From positions 327,329 to 391,328 of the forward strand of contig NZ_RWKI01000006.1 of NCBI RefSeq assembly GCF_003984645.1: a stretch of DNA of 64,000 bases, given 5' to 3'. Position numbers and translations under genes: made by a program. The notes under the pieces were generated by a model. The model was not told the DNA's origin. It made no database searches and saw only the letters and a program-made list of their open reading frames with translations. Shown piece by piece: positions 56,549 through 64,000 of the stretch. Source of the DNA: Variovorax sp. MHTC-1 (GTDB taxonomy: Bacteria; Pseudomonadota; Gammaproteobacteria; Burkholderiales; Burkholderiaceae_C). Positions within the stretch are counted from its first letter, which is position 1, and the number at the start of each line of letters is the position of its first letter.

Positions 56549-57493
56549 TTATGCCTGGGCCGCCTGCAGCCGCGCCGCCCGCTTGAGCGCCTGCGGCGGC
56601 TGCCCGAAGGCGCGATGGAATGCGCGGCGCATGCGCTCCGGATCGGCGAAGCCCGCCTTCTCCGCGACCCGGTCGATCGAATGCCCATCCTCGATCAGGG
56701 CGCGGGCCGTTTCCACGCGCAGCTTCTCGATCGCGCGGGCCGGCGACTGGCCGGTCTCGGCGAGGAAGGCGCGGCTGAACTGCCGCGGGCTCAGATGGGC
56801 CACCTCCGCCAGCTGCTCGACCGACAGCGTGAGATGCAGGTTCTTCTTGGCGTAGTTCAATGCGTCGTGGATGCGTTCCGACCTCGGCTCGAGTTCGAGG
56901 AAGGCGGAGAACTGCGACTGCCCGCCGGTGCGGTGCGAGTGGACGACGAGCTTGCGCGCCACCGCGCGTGAGACCTCGGTACCCAGGTCGCCTTCGACCA
57001 GCGCCAGCGAGAGATCGATGCAGGCCGTCATGCCGGCCGATGTCCACACCGTGCCATCGGCGATGTAGATGCAGTCCTCCTCCACCTTCACGCGCGGAAA
57101 GCTTCGCTGCAGCTCCCGCGCATAGTGCCAGTGCGTGGTGGCGCGCCGGCCGTCGAGCAGGCCGGCCTCGGCGAGCACGAAGGCGCCGGTGCAGATGCTG
57201 CCGATGCGTCGCGACTTCTCCGATGTGTCGCGCAGGAAGGCCAGCAGCCCCGGCGACGAAGGCCCGATGTCCATGGTGCCGGCGACCAGCAGCGTGTCGA
57301 ACTTCGCACCGCCGAAGGACCGCGTCTCGACCTGCACGCCGGACGAGCTCTTCACCGGCCCGCCGTCTTCCGAGACCACCTCCAAGGCATACGCAGGCCT
57401 CGGCACCGCCGCATTGGCGAGCTCGAAGACCGAGACCGCCACCATGTCCAGGATCTGGAAGCCGGGAAAAACCAGCAGGCCGATGCGCTTCAT
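56549..57493 (-). CDS. GlxA-family regulator (DJ-1/PfpI plus AraC domain)
   Basis: 314 aa from ATG 57493 (a GTG lies one codon upstream). Residues ~1-185 are a DJ-1/PfpI amidotransferase-like domain with the nucleophile-elbow Cys in GSICTGAFVLAEAG. Residues ~215-305 are an AraC helix-turn-helix pair (LSVEQLAEVAHLSPRQFSRAF and SIDRVAEKAGFADPERMRRAF). Members sense small metabolites and usually activate a neighbouring gene, here the divergent SDR across ~100 bp. Convergent with the chemoreceptor gene, 3 bp apart. Confidence 0.93.
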   Translation of the reverse strand: MKRIGLLVFPGFQILDMVAVSVFELANAAVPRPAYALEVVSEDGGPVKSSSGVQVETRSFGGAKFDTLLVAGTMDIGPSSPGLLAFLRDTSEKSRRIGSICTGAFVLAEAGLLDGRRATTHWHYARELQRSFPRVKVEEDCIYIADGTVWTSAGMTACIDLSLALVEGDLGTEVSRAVARKLVVHSHRTGGQSQFSAFLELEPRSERIHDALNYAKKNLHLTLSVEQLAEVAHLSPRQFSRAFLAETGQSPARAIEKLRVETARALIEDGHSIDRVAEKAGFADPERMRRAFHRAFGQPPQALKRAARLQAAQA

Positions 57494-57595
57494 CACATTG
57501 TCCTAAAACGAGGGAAACATGACTTTTAAGTCATCAGTCTGCGGCCTAATGTTCGTCTTGTCAATCCACCGCTTCGAACCTGAAGGACATACATC

Positions 57596-58423
57596 ATGAG
57601 CAAGCAGCAACCTCAAGGCACCGCGCTGATCACCGGCGCGTCATCCGGCATCGGCGCGGTCTACGCCGACAGGCTCGCGCGGCGCGGCCACGACCTCATC
57701 CTCGTGGCGCGCAATCGCGCGCGGCTCGAGGCCCTCGCCGACAGGCTGGGGCGAGAGACCGGGCGCCGCGTCGAAATCATCGTCGCCGACCTGGGCGCGG
57801 CAGCAGACCAGCGGCGCGTCGAAGAACGCCTGCGCGCCGATCCCTCGATCACCACGCTGGTCAACAACGCCGGCACCGGCGCCACCGCCTCGCTGATCGA
57901 CTCCGACCCGGACGCGCTGGAGACGATGATCCAGTTGAACGTGATCGCCCTCACCCGCCTGACGCGCGCCGCTGCGCCGGCCTTCGTCGCGCGCGGCCGC
58001 GGCACGGTGATCAACATCGCATCGATCGTCGCGCTGTCGCCGGAGCTGCTCAATGGCAGCTACAGCGGGACCAAGGCCTATGTGCTCAACCTCAGCCAGT
58101 CCCTGCACCACGAGCTGAAAGACAAGGGCGTGCAGGTCCAGGCCGTGCTGCCCGGCGCGATCCGCACCGAGTTCTGGGACGTGGCGGGCCTGCCGGTGTC
58201 GAACCTGCCGCAGGAGATCGTGATGTCGGCGGAGGACCTGGTCGATGCGGCACTGGCCGGGCTCGACGCACGCGAACTGGTGACCATCCCCTCGCTGCCG
58301 GACGCCGGCGACTGGCAGCGCTTCGACGCGGCGCGGCGCGAGATGGCGCCGAAGCTCTCGCGCACGCAGCCGGCCGAGCGCTACATCGCGAAGGCGGCGG
58401 CTCCCGTCGCCCACGCCGAATAA
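57596..58423 (+). CDS. SDR-family short-chain dehydrogenase
   Basis: 275 aa classical SDR: coenzyme motif TGASSGIG near residue 13, NNAGTG, catalytic Ser-Tyr-Lys in NIASIVA and YSGTKAYV. Arg in VARNRARLEAL, just after the second strand, suggests NADP. A ~45-residue C-terminal extension follows the core. Substrate cannot be read from the sequence. Probably activated by the divergent GlxA-type regulator. Convergent with the pirin gene, 13 bp apart. Confidence 0.9.
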   Translation: MSKQQPQGTALITGASSGIGAVYADRLARRGHDLILVARNRARLEALADRLGRETGRRVEIIVADLGAAADQRRVEERLRADPSITTLVNNAGTGATASLIDSDPDALETMIQLNVIALTRLTRAAAPAFVARGRGTVINIASIVALSPELLNGSYSGTKAYVLNLSQSLHHELKDKGVQVQAVLPGAIRTEFWDVAGLPVSNLPQEIVMSAEDLVDAALAGLDARELVTIPSLPDAGDWQRFDAARREMAPKLSRTQPAERYIAKAAAPVAHAE

Positions 58424-58436
58424 GGCACGGCGGCGA

Positions 58437-59276
58437 TCAGGCGAGCCGCCCTTCCTCCCGCAGCCGCGCGCCGATGCGGCGGATCTCGGCCTCGCCTCGG
58501 TCAAGCGCCGCCTTGCTGGTGTGCACCGAGTAGCGGCCCATCACCAGTTCGTGCGGATGCTTCACGGCCGAGCCCAGAACGAAGGCCGTGTCGCCGTGGG
58601 CCACGAAGTCGATGGCCGCGCCGGATTCCTCGAAGATCGCGAGCTCTCCGGCATCTACCGGCCCACCCGCATCGAGCCGGCCTGCGTTGACCGCGACCCA
58701 GGCCACGGTGTGGCCGGCGGGCGGCGTGTAGCGCCAGCGCTCGCCGTCCTTCAGACGCACCGCCAGGTAATTTATCGACGCCGGCGCGGGGATGGCGCTT
58801 TGCGCCTCGCCGTAACGCCCGAGCAGCACCCGTGCCGGACCGTCTTGCGGCACTTGCGAGGGCGCGAGGTAGAGACTTTGGGCCGGCGCATTTTCTTCCG
58901 CTGCAGGCAAGGCCACCCAGAGCTGGAAGCCCAGCACCGGCGAGTCGCTGGCCGGCGCGCCGTCGTGCCACACGCCGTTGCCGGCGCGCATCCACTCGAT
59001 GCCGCCGGCGGGCAGCACGCCCTTCTTGCCGGTCGTGTCTTCGTAGCCGCCGTCGCCTTCGATCATGAAAGTCAGCGTCGCAATGCCCGAGTGCGGGTGC
59101 ATGCCGAAGCCCTTGTGGCCGGGCGTGGGCTTGAAGTCGAAGAGGTCGAGAAACACGAAGGGCTTCAGGAACTCGCCCAGGTCGCCCGGGCTCACGAGCC
59201 GCGTGATCGGCCCGTGCGTGCTGCCGCGTGTGCGGTGAACGATGGCGCGGGTTTTGATGTCGGTGGCGGCGGTCAT
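58437..59276 (-). CDS. pirin-family protein
   Basis: 279 aa bicupin. The N-terminal cupin carries the metal ligands in GMHPHSGIATLTFMIEG and the Glu of GGIEWMRAGNGVWHDG; a C-terminal pirin domain follows (PPAGHTVAWVAVNAG). Bacterial pirins can act as quercetin dioxygenases or as redox-dependent interaction partners; nothing here decides. ATG 59276 overlaps the stop of the DoxX gene by 4 bp, so they are coupled. Confidence 0.93.
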   Translation of the reverse strand: MTAATDIKTRAIVHRTRGSTHGPITRLVSPGDLGEFLKPFVFLDLFDFKPTPGHKGFGMHPHSGIATLTFMIEGDGGYEDTTGKKGVLPAGGIEWMRAGNGVWHDGAPASDSPVLGFQLWVALPAAEENAPAQSLYLAPSQVPQDGPARVLLGRYGEAQSAIPAPASINYLAVRLKDGERWRYTPPAGHTVAWVAVNAGRLDAGGPVDAGELAIFEESGAAIDFVAHGDTAFVLGSAVKHPHELVMGRYSVHTSKAALDRGEAEIRRIGARLREEGRLA

Positions 59277-59659
59277 GCGATTTCCTTCAGCGCCGAGAGC
59301 GAGACGGGCCGCAGCCGCCAGGCCACGAAGGCCGCGAGCGCACCGAGCACCATGGCCGGCGCGGGATTGCCGCCGATCAGCAGCACGTGCGTTGCCGCCG
59401 CACAGACCATGGTGGCGGCGAGCAGCAGGCCGCCGAAGAAGCCGCCTGCAGGCACGACCAGCAGCACGGCGCCTACGACCTCGACCGCACCTGTCAGGTA
59501 GCGAAACCACTGGCCGAAGCCGATGGCATCGAACACCTGGACCATTTGCGGCACGCCGGCCAACTTGGAGATGCCTGCCGCGCCGAAAGCCAGCGCTAGA
59601 AGAATGCGAACACCCCAAACGATGCGGCGCTGCGTGGGGGAAACGGGAGAAAGAGTCAT
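59273..59659 (-). CDS. DoxX-family membrane protein
   Basis: 128 aa with four hydrophobic helices (RILLALAFGAAGISKLAG; AVEVVGAVLLVVPAGGFF; LLLAATMVCAAATHVLLIGG; MVLGALAAFVAWRL). DoxX/DoxX-like proteins are quinone-related or redox-linked membrane proteins. First gene of the DoxX-pirin operon, divergent from a LysR regulator 87 bp away that probably controls both. Confidence 0.9.
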   Translation of the reverse strand: MTLSPVSPTQRRIVWGVRILLALAFGAAGISKLAGVPQMVQVFDAIGFGQWFRYLTGAVEVVGAVLLVVPAGGFFGGLLLAATMVCAAATHVLLIGGNPAPAMVLGALAAFVAWRLRPVSLSALKEIA

Positions 59660-59746
59660 CCACGGAAGATTAGGGCTGCGGCTATTGATCGACTAGACGG
59701 CACAATCGGATTGCACTCGTCCATCGACAGAAGGAATTCCAAGGCC

Positions 59747-60679
59747 ATGCTCGACCTGAACGACATCGCCATGTTTGTGCAGGTGGTGCGCCATGGCAGC
59801 TTCGCCGAGGCGGGACGGCGGCTGGGCCTGCCGCCCAACACCCTGAGCCGGCGCATCCAGCAGCTCGAGGCGCAGCTCGGCACGCGGCTGATGCAGCGCT
59901 CCACCCGCAAGCTCACGCTTACCAGCGCCGGCCGGGCTTTCCACGAGCGCTGCGCGGGCGCGGTCGACGGGCTGGTCGAGGCCGGACAGGCATTGATGAC
60001 GGGCAGCCAGGAGCCCAGCGGCCTGGTGCGCGTGGCGGCGCCGGCCGATTTCCTCGACTTCTTCCCGATGGAGTGGGTGGCCGAATTTCTGGCTGCGCAT
60101 CCGCTGGTGCGGCTCGACTTCGCGCTCAGCGACGCCAAGGCCGATCTGATCGCCGAGCAGATCGACGTCGCGTTTCGCGGCGGCCCGCTATCCGACTCCG
60201 GCTATGTCGGCCGCCAGCTCCTCGGCGCCCGCAGCGATGGCATGGTGGCCAGCCCCGCCTATATCGCCGCGCGCGGCACGCCCGCAACGCTGCAAGACCT
60301 GGCCGACCACGACTGCGTGACCACCGCCCATCCCAGCGGCCGCAGCACCTGGCGGCTGACAGGCCCCGATGGCGGGGAGGAAGAGGTGCAGGTCGCCGGC
60401 CGCTTCAGCGGCAACACGGCCCAGGCGCTGCGCAAGGCCACCGTCGCCGGGCTCGGCATCGCGCTGCTGCCGCCCGCCATGGCCACGCCCGATTTGCAGG
60501 CCGGCCGGCTCCAGCGGGTGCTGCCGCAATACCAGCGCACGGGCCAGGGCCTGAGCGTGCTGTACCCGAGCCGGCGGCACCTGCCGCTGGCGGTGTCGGC
60601 GTTCATCGGCTTGGTGACGGAAAAGCTGAGCGCGGCCGATGCGTTGCCAGAGGTGCTTAGGGCACGTTCGAAGTATTGA
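59747..60679 (+). CDS. LysR-family transcriptional regulator (pirin/DoxX type)
   Basis: 310 aa from ATG 59747 (MLDLNDIAMFVQVVRHGSFA); an upstream ATG at 59711 adds 12 non-family residues. Helix-turn-helix FAEAGRRLGLPPNTLSRRIQ, then a CrgA-like effector domain (AFRGGPLSDSGYVGRQLLGA). Expected to regulate the divergent DoxX-pirin operon. The 3' end overlaps the convergent secreted-protein gene by 23 bp. Confidence 0.92.
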   Translation: MLDLNDIAMFVQVVRHGSFAEAGRRLGLPPNTLSRRIQQLEAQLGTRLMQRSTRKLTLTSAGRAFHERCAGAVDGLVEAGQALMTGSQEPSGLVRVAAPADFLDFFPMEWVAEFLAAHPLVRLDFALSDAKADLIAEQIDVAFRGGPLSDSGYVGRQLLGARSDGMVASPAYIAARGTPATLQDLADHDCVTTAHPSGRSTWRLTGPDGGEEEVQVAGRFSGNTAQALRKATVAGLGIALLPPAMATPDLQAGRLQRVLPQYQRTGQGLSVLYPSRRHLPLAVSAFIGLVTEKLSAADALPEVLRARSKY

Positions 60680-62762
60680 TCTGGTAGGGCCGGCCCTGCA
60701 TCTTGAAGCCGCCGCCGAATTCAATGGCAACGCCGCCCGTGGACTTCACCGGGCAACCGCCCGGCGGCTGGCAGGCCCATTGGGCGCCCCGGTCGGCGAA
60801 CACCACCGGCCCGTAGCGGTAGTTGAGCACCGAACGCCCGCCATAGTCCGCCACGCTGAGCGTCAGGCCGACATTGGCGAAGTTGTCGATGTCCTCGCTC
60901 GCGATCGGGTCGACGATGCGGCTGTCCTGCAGCGTTCGCACCACGCGGCCGCTCTTCCCGTCTTCCGAGAACCGGACCCACTGGATCTTGCGGTCGCCGC
61001 GCGAGGTCACGATCACCTGGCGATTGAGCGGGTCGTCCCGCATGTCGGCATCGGGTTCGCCCTTCGAATTGGCGAGCGAGGTCGGATTGCGGCCGACGGC
61101 CACCTTGCCCTCTGCCGCGATCGCCTGCGGCGAACCCGAGCGCGGCTCGGCGCCCGGCGCATAGCCGCCCAGGCTGAAGATGCGCAGGCTGCCCTCCTGC
61201 GTGGCGATCCAGGCGCGGGCATCCTTGGTCCGCGCGATGGTCGTCTTGACGGCCGTGGGCGGTGCGTCGAGCGCGATGGTCTTGACCACCACCGGCCGCG
61301 CCTGCGGCTTGAAGCCGAAGCCGTGCGGCCACTGGCGCTCGTCCTGGCCGACCGGGCCGATGCTGCCGACGGCTTCGCTGAAGTAGACGCCGTTGAAGTA
61401 GCCGAAGAGCGGCTTCAGATCGATGAAGGCCGCCTTCTGCTCGGACTTGGACACCACCACCGCCACGCCGCCCTTGGCGTAGCGCTGGTAGTTGTCGCCC
61501 GAGCGCGTGAACGATCGCCAGTGCCTGCTCAGGGGCGAGTGCGCCTGCCCCATGAAGAGGCCGCCGCCCAGCACCGTGTTGAACGGATGCATGCCGGTGG
61601 TGACGGCGATCTCGGTCGGCGCCTTCATGTCGGCCGGCAGGTCGACGTAGCCCAGCACCTTCATGAAGGCGATGTTGCCCATGTTGGGCAAGCCCGGATA
61701 GACGCCCTGCCATTCGTTCCACCACTCATAGTACGGGCCCTCGAGCTTGCAGCCGTCGCACAAGCCCGCCAGCGCGACCACCGCGACCTGGCCCTTCAGT
61801 TCGGCCGCGTCCCAGACGGTCACGAAGGCGAACTCGCTGTTGCTCGTCATGGCGACGGCAGTCGGCACCTTGTTCGGTGCCAGCTGCGCGGTGGCGAGGT
61901 TGTGGGCGGTGTTGCTGCCGGTGGTGGCGAGCAGGCCGTTCTGGAAAGCGATGACGGAGGTCGGGCAATTGCCCGCCGGGCCGCTGCAGCGGCCGGCCGC
62001 GACGGGGCGGGCGCTGCCGTCGTTCGGCAGCAGGCCTGCGGCGCGGTATTTCACGACATTCACGCTGTCGAGGCCCCCGCCCCCGTGCTGCCACGGCAGT
62101 TGCGGCTTCTGTGCGTAGGTGTTGGTCTCGAAGGCCGATGTCTGCAGATCGCCGACACCGGCGCGCTGGACCGGATCGTCGGCCAGGAACACGACGCTGG
62201 ACTGGTTGGTCGAGTAGGAAAAATCAACCTCCTTGCGCGGACCGCCGACCTGCCAGGAGGTGAGGCAAGCGCCCTTTTCGTTGCAGCGCGCGAGATGGTC
62301 CTGCCGCTCGTACAGGGTGGGAAGCTTCGCGTTGACGGCGCCGTAGTGCGCGGCGTCCGGGCCGTAGCGGTACGCGATGCCCTCCGCCTCGCTCATGGCC
62401 GCAGCCATGGCGCGGTAGGCCGCGGGAACGATCTTGCCTGCGCGATCCACCACGTCGGCGACGCCGCTCGCCGCAGGCTTCGACGAAGCCTCCATCGCCC
62501 TGGACGCCCTTGCCGGGACGGGACCGATGACGGTGCACGACTTGCGCTCGTACGGTGCCGGGTCGGTGCCGAAGAACTCGTTGGTGCAGCTTGCCGGACC
62601 GCGAACGATCTTCTCGACCCAGCGGTCGCCGGCGCCGTAGCGAACCCGCGCCGAAGCGGCGACGACGAAGTTCTCGCCTTCCTGCGCCTGGACCGTTGCG
62701 GCGGCAGCGCTCTTGCCAGCGAGAAGCACCAGGAAAGCGATCAGGGCAAGTGCGAATTTCAT
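60657..62762 (-). CDS. large secreted protein of unknown function
   Basis: 701 aa from ATG 62762 (MKFALALIAFLVLLAG, a Sec signal peptide of ~24 residues). Not recognised. The mature protein contains scattered Cys (for example GRCSGPAGNC, GLCDGCKLEG, QWACQPPGGC) and repeated strand-turn patterns such as VIVTSRGDRKIQWVRFSEDG and DARAWIATQEGSLRIFSLGG that suggest a beta-propeller-like middle and end. Probably periplasmic or extracellular. No partner gene is linked: it converges with LysR and is followed upstream by the divergent H-NS gene. Confidence 0.85.
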   Translation of the reverse strand: MKFALALIAFLVLLAGKSAAAATVQAQEGENFVVAASARVRYGAGDRWVEKIVRGPASCTNEFFGTDPAPYERKSCTVIGPVPARASRAMEASSKPAASGVADVVDRAGKIVPAAYRAMAAAMSEAEGIAYRYGPDAAHYGAVNAKLPTLYERQDHLARCNEKGACLTSWQVGGPRKEVDFSYSTNQSSVVFLADDPVQRAGVGDLQTSAFETNTYAQKPQLPWQHGGGGLDSVNVVKYRAAGLLPNDGSARPVAAGRCSGPAGNCPTSVIAFQNGLLATTGSNTAHNLATAQLAPNKVPTAVAMTSNSEFAFVTVWDAAELKGQVAVVALAGLCDGCKLEGPYYEWWNEWQGVYPGLPNMGNIAFMKVLGYVDLPADMKAPTEIAVTTGMHPFNTVLGGGLFMGQAHSPLSRHWRSFTRSGDNYQRYAKGGVAVVVSKSEQKAAFIDLKPLFGYFNGVYFSEAVGSIGPVGQDERQWPHGFGFKPQARPVVVKTIALDAPPTAVKTTIARTKDARAWIATQEGSLRIFSLGGYAPGAEPRSGSPQAIAAEGKVAVGRNPTSLANSKGEPDADMRDDPLNRQVIVTSRGDRKIQWVRFSEDGKSGRVVRTLQDSRIVDPIASEDIDNFANVGLTLSVADYGGRSVLNYRYGPVVFADRGAQWACQPPGGCPVKSTGGVAIEFGGGFKMQGRPYQINTSNVP

Positions 62763-62953
62763 ACCGCCCATTGTCCAGAAGCTCGCCAACCGATCAAGCT
62801 CTGCGCTTGAAATCCGGTCAGAGAGAGCTGCAGTCGGAGATTGCCAAGGTCAGGAAATGAGCAGTGGCATTTCTCCGCTTGAGCTCGTCAGTCTTGCGCG
62901 AGCTGTCAATGGGACTAAAGTCGAGTCCTTTCAACATTTCGGGATTCAGGTCG

Positions 62954-63454
62954 ATGACTCAAAGCTACAAGCAGATTCAGAAGCAAATCGAAGCACTCCA
63001 ACGACAGGCTGAGAAGCTGCGCAAGCAGGAGGTGGATGGCGTGGTAGCGCGTATCAGGGTCGCGATCACACACTACGGACTCACTGCAGATCAGTTGGGC
63101 CTCGGATCGGCAACCAACAGCCTCAAGGTGAAGAGGAAGTCGAAAGCTGGAAAGGCGACTCCGCAGCGATCGGCGAAGTACAGCGACGGTCAAGGCAATT
63201 CCTGGTCAGGCATTGGAAAGCGCCCGTACTGGCTGCGAGATGCATTGAATGCCGGCAGGACACTCGATGAGTTCACTGCAGAAGCCTCGTCGCCGACGCC
63301 GAAGAGCGCAAAGCTCAAGACGTCGAAGAAACGGAAGTCGAAGGTTGTCTACCGGGACCAGGCCGGACACACCTGGTCGGGAATGGGCCCGCGACCGCGT
63401 TGGCTCAAGGAGGCACTGGAGTCGGGGAAGACACTCGACGAGATGACCGCCTGA
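62954..63454 (+). CDS. H-NS-family nucleoid protein with two DNA-binding motifs
   Basis: 166 aa from ATG 62954. An N-terminal coiled coil (SYKQIQKQIEALQRQAEKLR) serves for oligomerisation. Two C-terminal copies of the H-NS DNA-binding unit follow: SWSGIGKRPYWLRDAL and TWSGMGPRPRWLKEAL, each preceded by a Tyr-rich strand and followed by AGRTLDEFTA or SGKTLDEMTA, about 70 residues apart with a Lys-rich linker. Most family members have one copy. The gene is lower in GC than its neighbours. Role: binding and silencing of AT-rich DNA; inferred from family. Confidence 0.92.
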   Translation: MTQSYKQIQKQIEALQRQAEKLRKQEVDGVVARIRVAITHYGLTADQLGLGSATNSLKVKRKSKAGKATPQRSAKYSDGQGNSWSGIGKRPYWLRDALNAGRTLDEFTAEASSPTPKSAKLKTSKKRKSKVVYRDQAGHTWSGMGPRPRWLKEALESGKTLDEMTA

Positions 63455-63524
63455 TACATAGCGTGTCGGACGGCGCGCAAGCGAGCACTCCGGATGGAAT
63501 CGCATTTGGCGCCAGAATGCGGGC

Positions 63525-63878
63525 ATGAGCCGCCATAACGACGCGCAGGACACTGTCGAATACATCCCTTTCGAGGAATTCCGCAACGGGCTGCCGCATG
63601 GCCGCTTTCGCGTCATCGTCAACCCGGCGCTGGCGGTGCCCTTCGTGGCCCATCGCACGCATGCCACGATGCTGGCGATTGCGCTCATCGGCCCGGGCAT
63701 CGCCGCGACGCTGGCCGGCCACCCGTGGATAGGCGGGCTGCTGGTGGCGACGGGCATCCTGTTGCGCTGGTCCGTGAAGACCCAGGCGCCGCGCATCCTG
63801 CTGCACCTGGCCACGCGCGTGTCCTCGGTCTACGAGCAGGCCACCGAGCACGGCGTGATGGAAGTGCGCCGCGCCTGA
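63525..63878 (+). CDS. small two-helix inner-membrane protein, function unknown
   Basis: 117 aa. A polar N-terminus (EYIPFEEFRNGLPHGRFRVI) is followed by two hydrophobic segments (ATMLAIALIGPGIAATLAGH and WIGGLLVATGILLRW) and an amphipathic C-terminal stretch. Similar short proteins are found as hypotheticals in Comamonadaceae. No partner is evident. The 122 bp after it to the window edge shows no gene. Confidence 0.8.
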   Translation: MSRHNDAQDTVEYIPFEEFRNGLPHGRFRVIVNPALAVPFVAHRTHATMLAIALIGPGIAATLAGHPWIGGLLVATGILLRWSVKTQAPRILLHLATRVSSVYEQATEHGVMEVRRA

Positions 63879-64000
63879 GGCCACAAGCCGCGCGGTGCCC
63901 CGCGCATTGGGTTGCATCCTTGCCTGCGCACTTTGAAGTGACGCCTGCGCCGAAGACTTGATCCTCGCGCTGCCGCCGACCAGCTCCTTCGGAAGGCCGC

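Noticed and set aside
59660..59746. LysR-type T-N11-A site between DoxX and LysR genes
   Set aside because: ATTG...CAAT pairs exist but the spacing is 15 and arms are only four bases, which is expected by chance.

Overview
The window is a dense, GC-rich bacterial chromosome segment. High-GC codon use, a cyanophycin synthetase pair with its DUF1854/ABC companions, GbpR/ChvE-type sugar genes, an H-NS-family protein with Trp-x-Gly-x-Gly-x-Arg-Pro-x-Trp motifs and dispersed palindromic intergenic repeats all point to Burkholderiales, most likely Comamonadaceae (Variovorax-like). That placement is inference; there is no rRNA gene in the window. I saw no tRNA, IS element, prophage or CRISPR array.

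Layout. 1-0.9 kb: end of an SbmA/BacA-type ABC transporter, then queC. 0.9-9 kb: a cyanophycin locus with a DUF1854 protein and an ABC exporter-like protein on the minus strand, divergent from two cyanophycin synthetases, the first of which has a degenerate ligase P-loop. 9.1-11.5 kb: a small exported protein, an 83-aa protein and a CYTH-CHAD protein preceded by a Pho-box-like repeat. 11.5-27.5 kb: an oxidative (non-phosphorylating) L-arabinose/D-galactose-type pathway. Ten minus-strand genes encode semialdehyde dehydrogenase, two interleaved sugar ABC transporters, aldonate dehydratase and deoxy-aldonate dehydratase. A GbpR-like LysR regulator, an SDR sugar dehydrogenase and an SMP-30 lactonase lie beyond. 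Together they would carry pentose to 2-oxoglutarate.

27.5-29.8 kb: AraC regulator, NAD(P)-binding NmrA-like protein and a small protein. 30-47.3 kb: a seven-gene plus-strand alpha-glucan/trehalose cluster: glgB, glgE, treS-maltokinase fusion, a membrane protein, glgX, treZ and a malQ-treY fusion. It encodes both the GlgE route (trehalose to maltose-1-phosphate to glucan) and the TreYZ route (glucan back to trehalose), a closed cycle typical of osmotic and desiccation tolerance. 47.3-52.3 kb: an arsenic island. A minus-strand operon encodes ArsR, ArsI/CadI-like, two LMW-PTP-type ArsC, an AqpS-like aquaporin and an MFS carrier. A divergent plus-strand pair encodes a glutaredoxin-type ArsC and ArsH. 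No ArsB or ACR3 pump is present here.

52.3-64 kb: Tat-exported PhoX phosphatase under a convincing Pho-box promoter, a chemoreceptor ending in a CheR/CheB tether, a GlxA-type regulator divergent from an SDR, a pirin-DoxX operon divergent from a LysR regulator, a large secreted protein of unknown function, an H-NS-family protein with a duplicated DNA-binding motif, and a small membrane protein. Most operons show 4-bp ATGA overlaps. Several starts are TTG or GTG.
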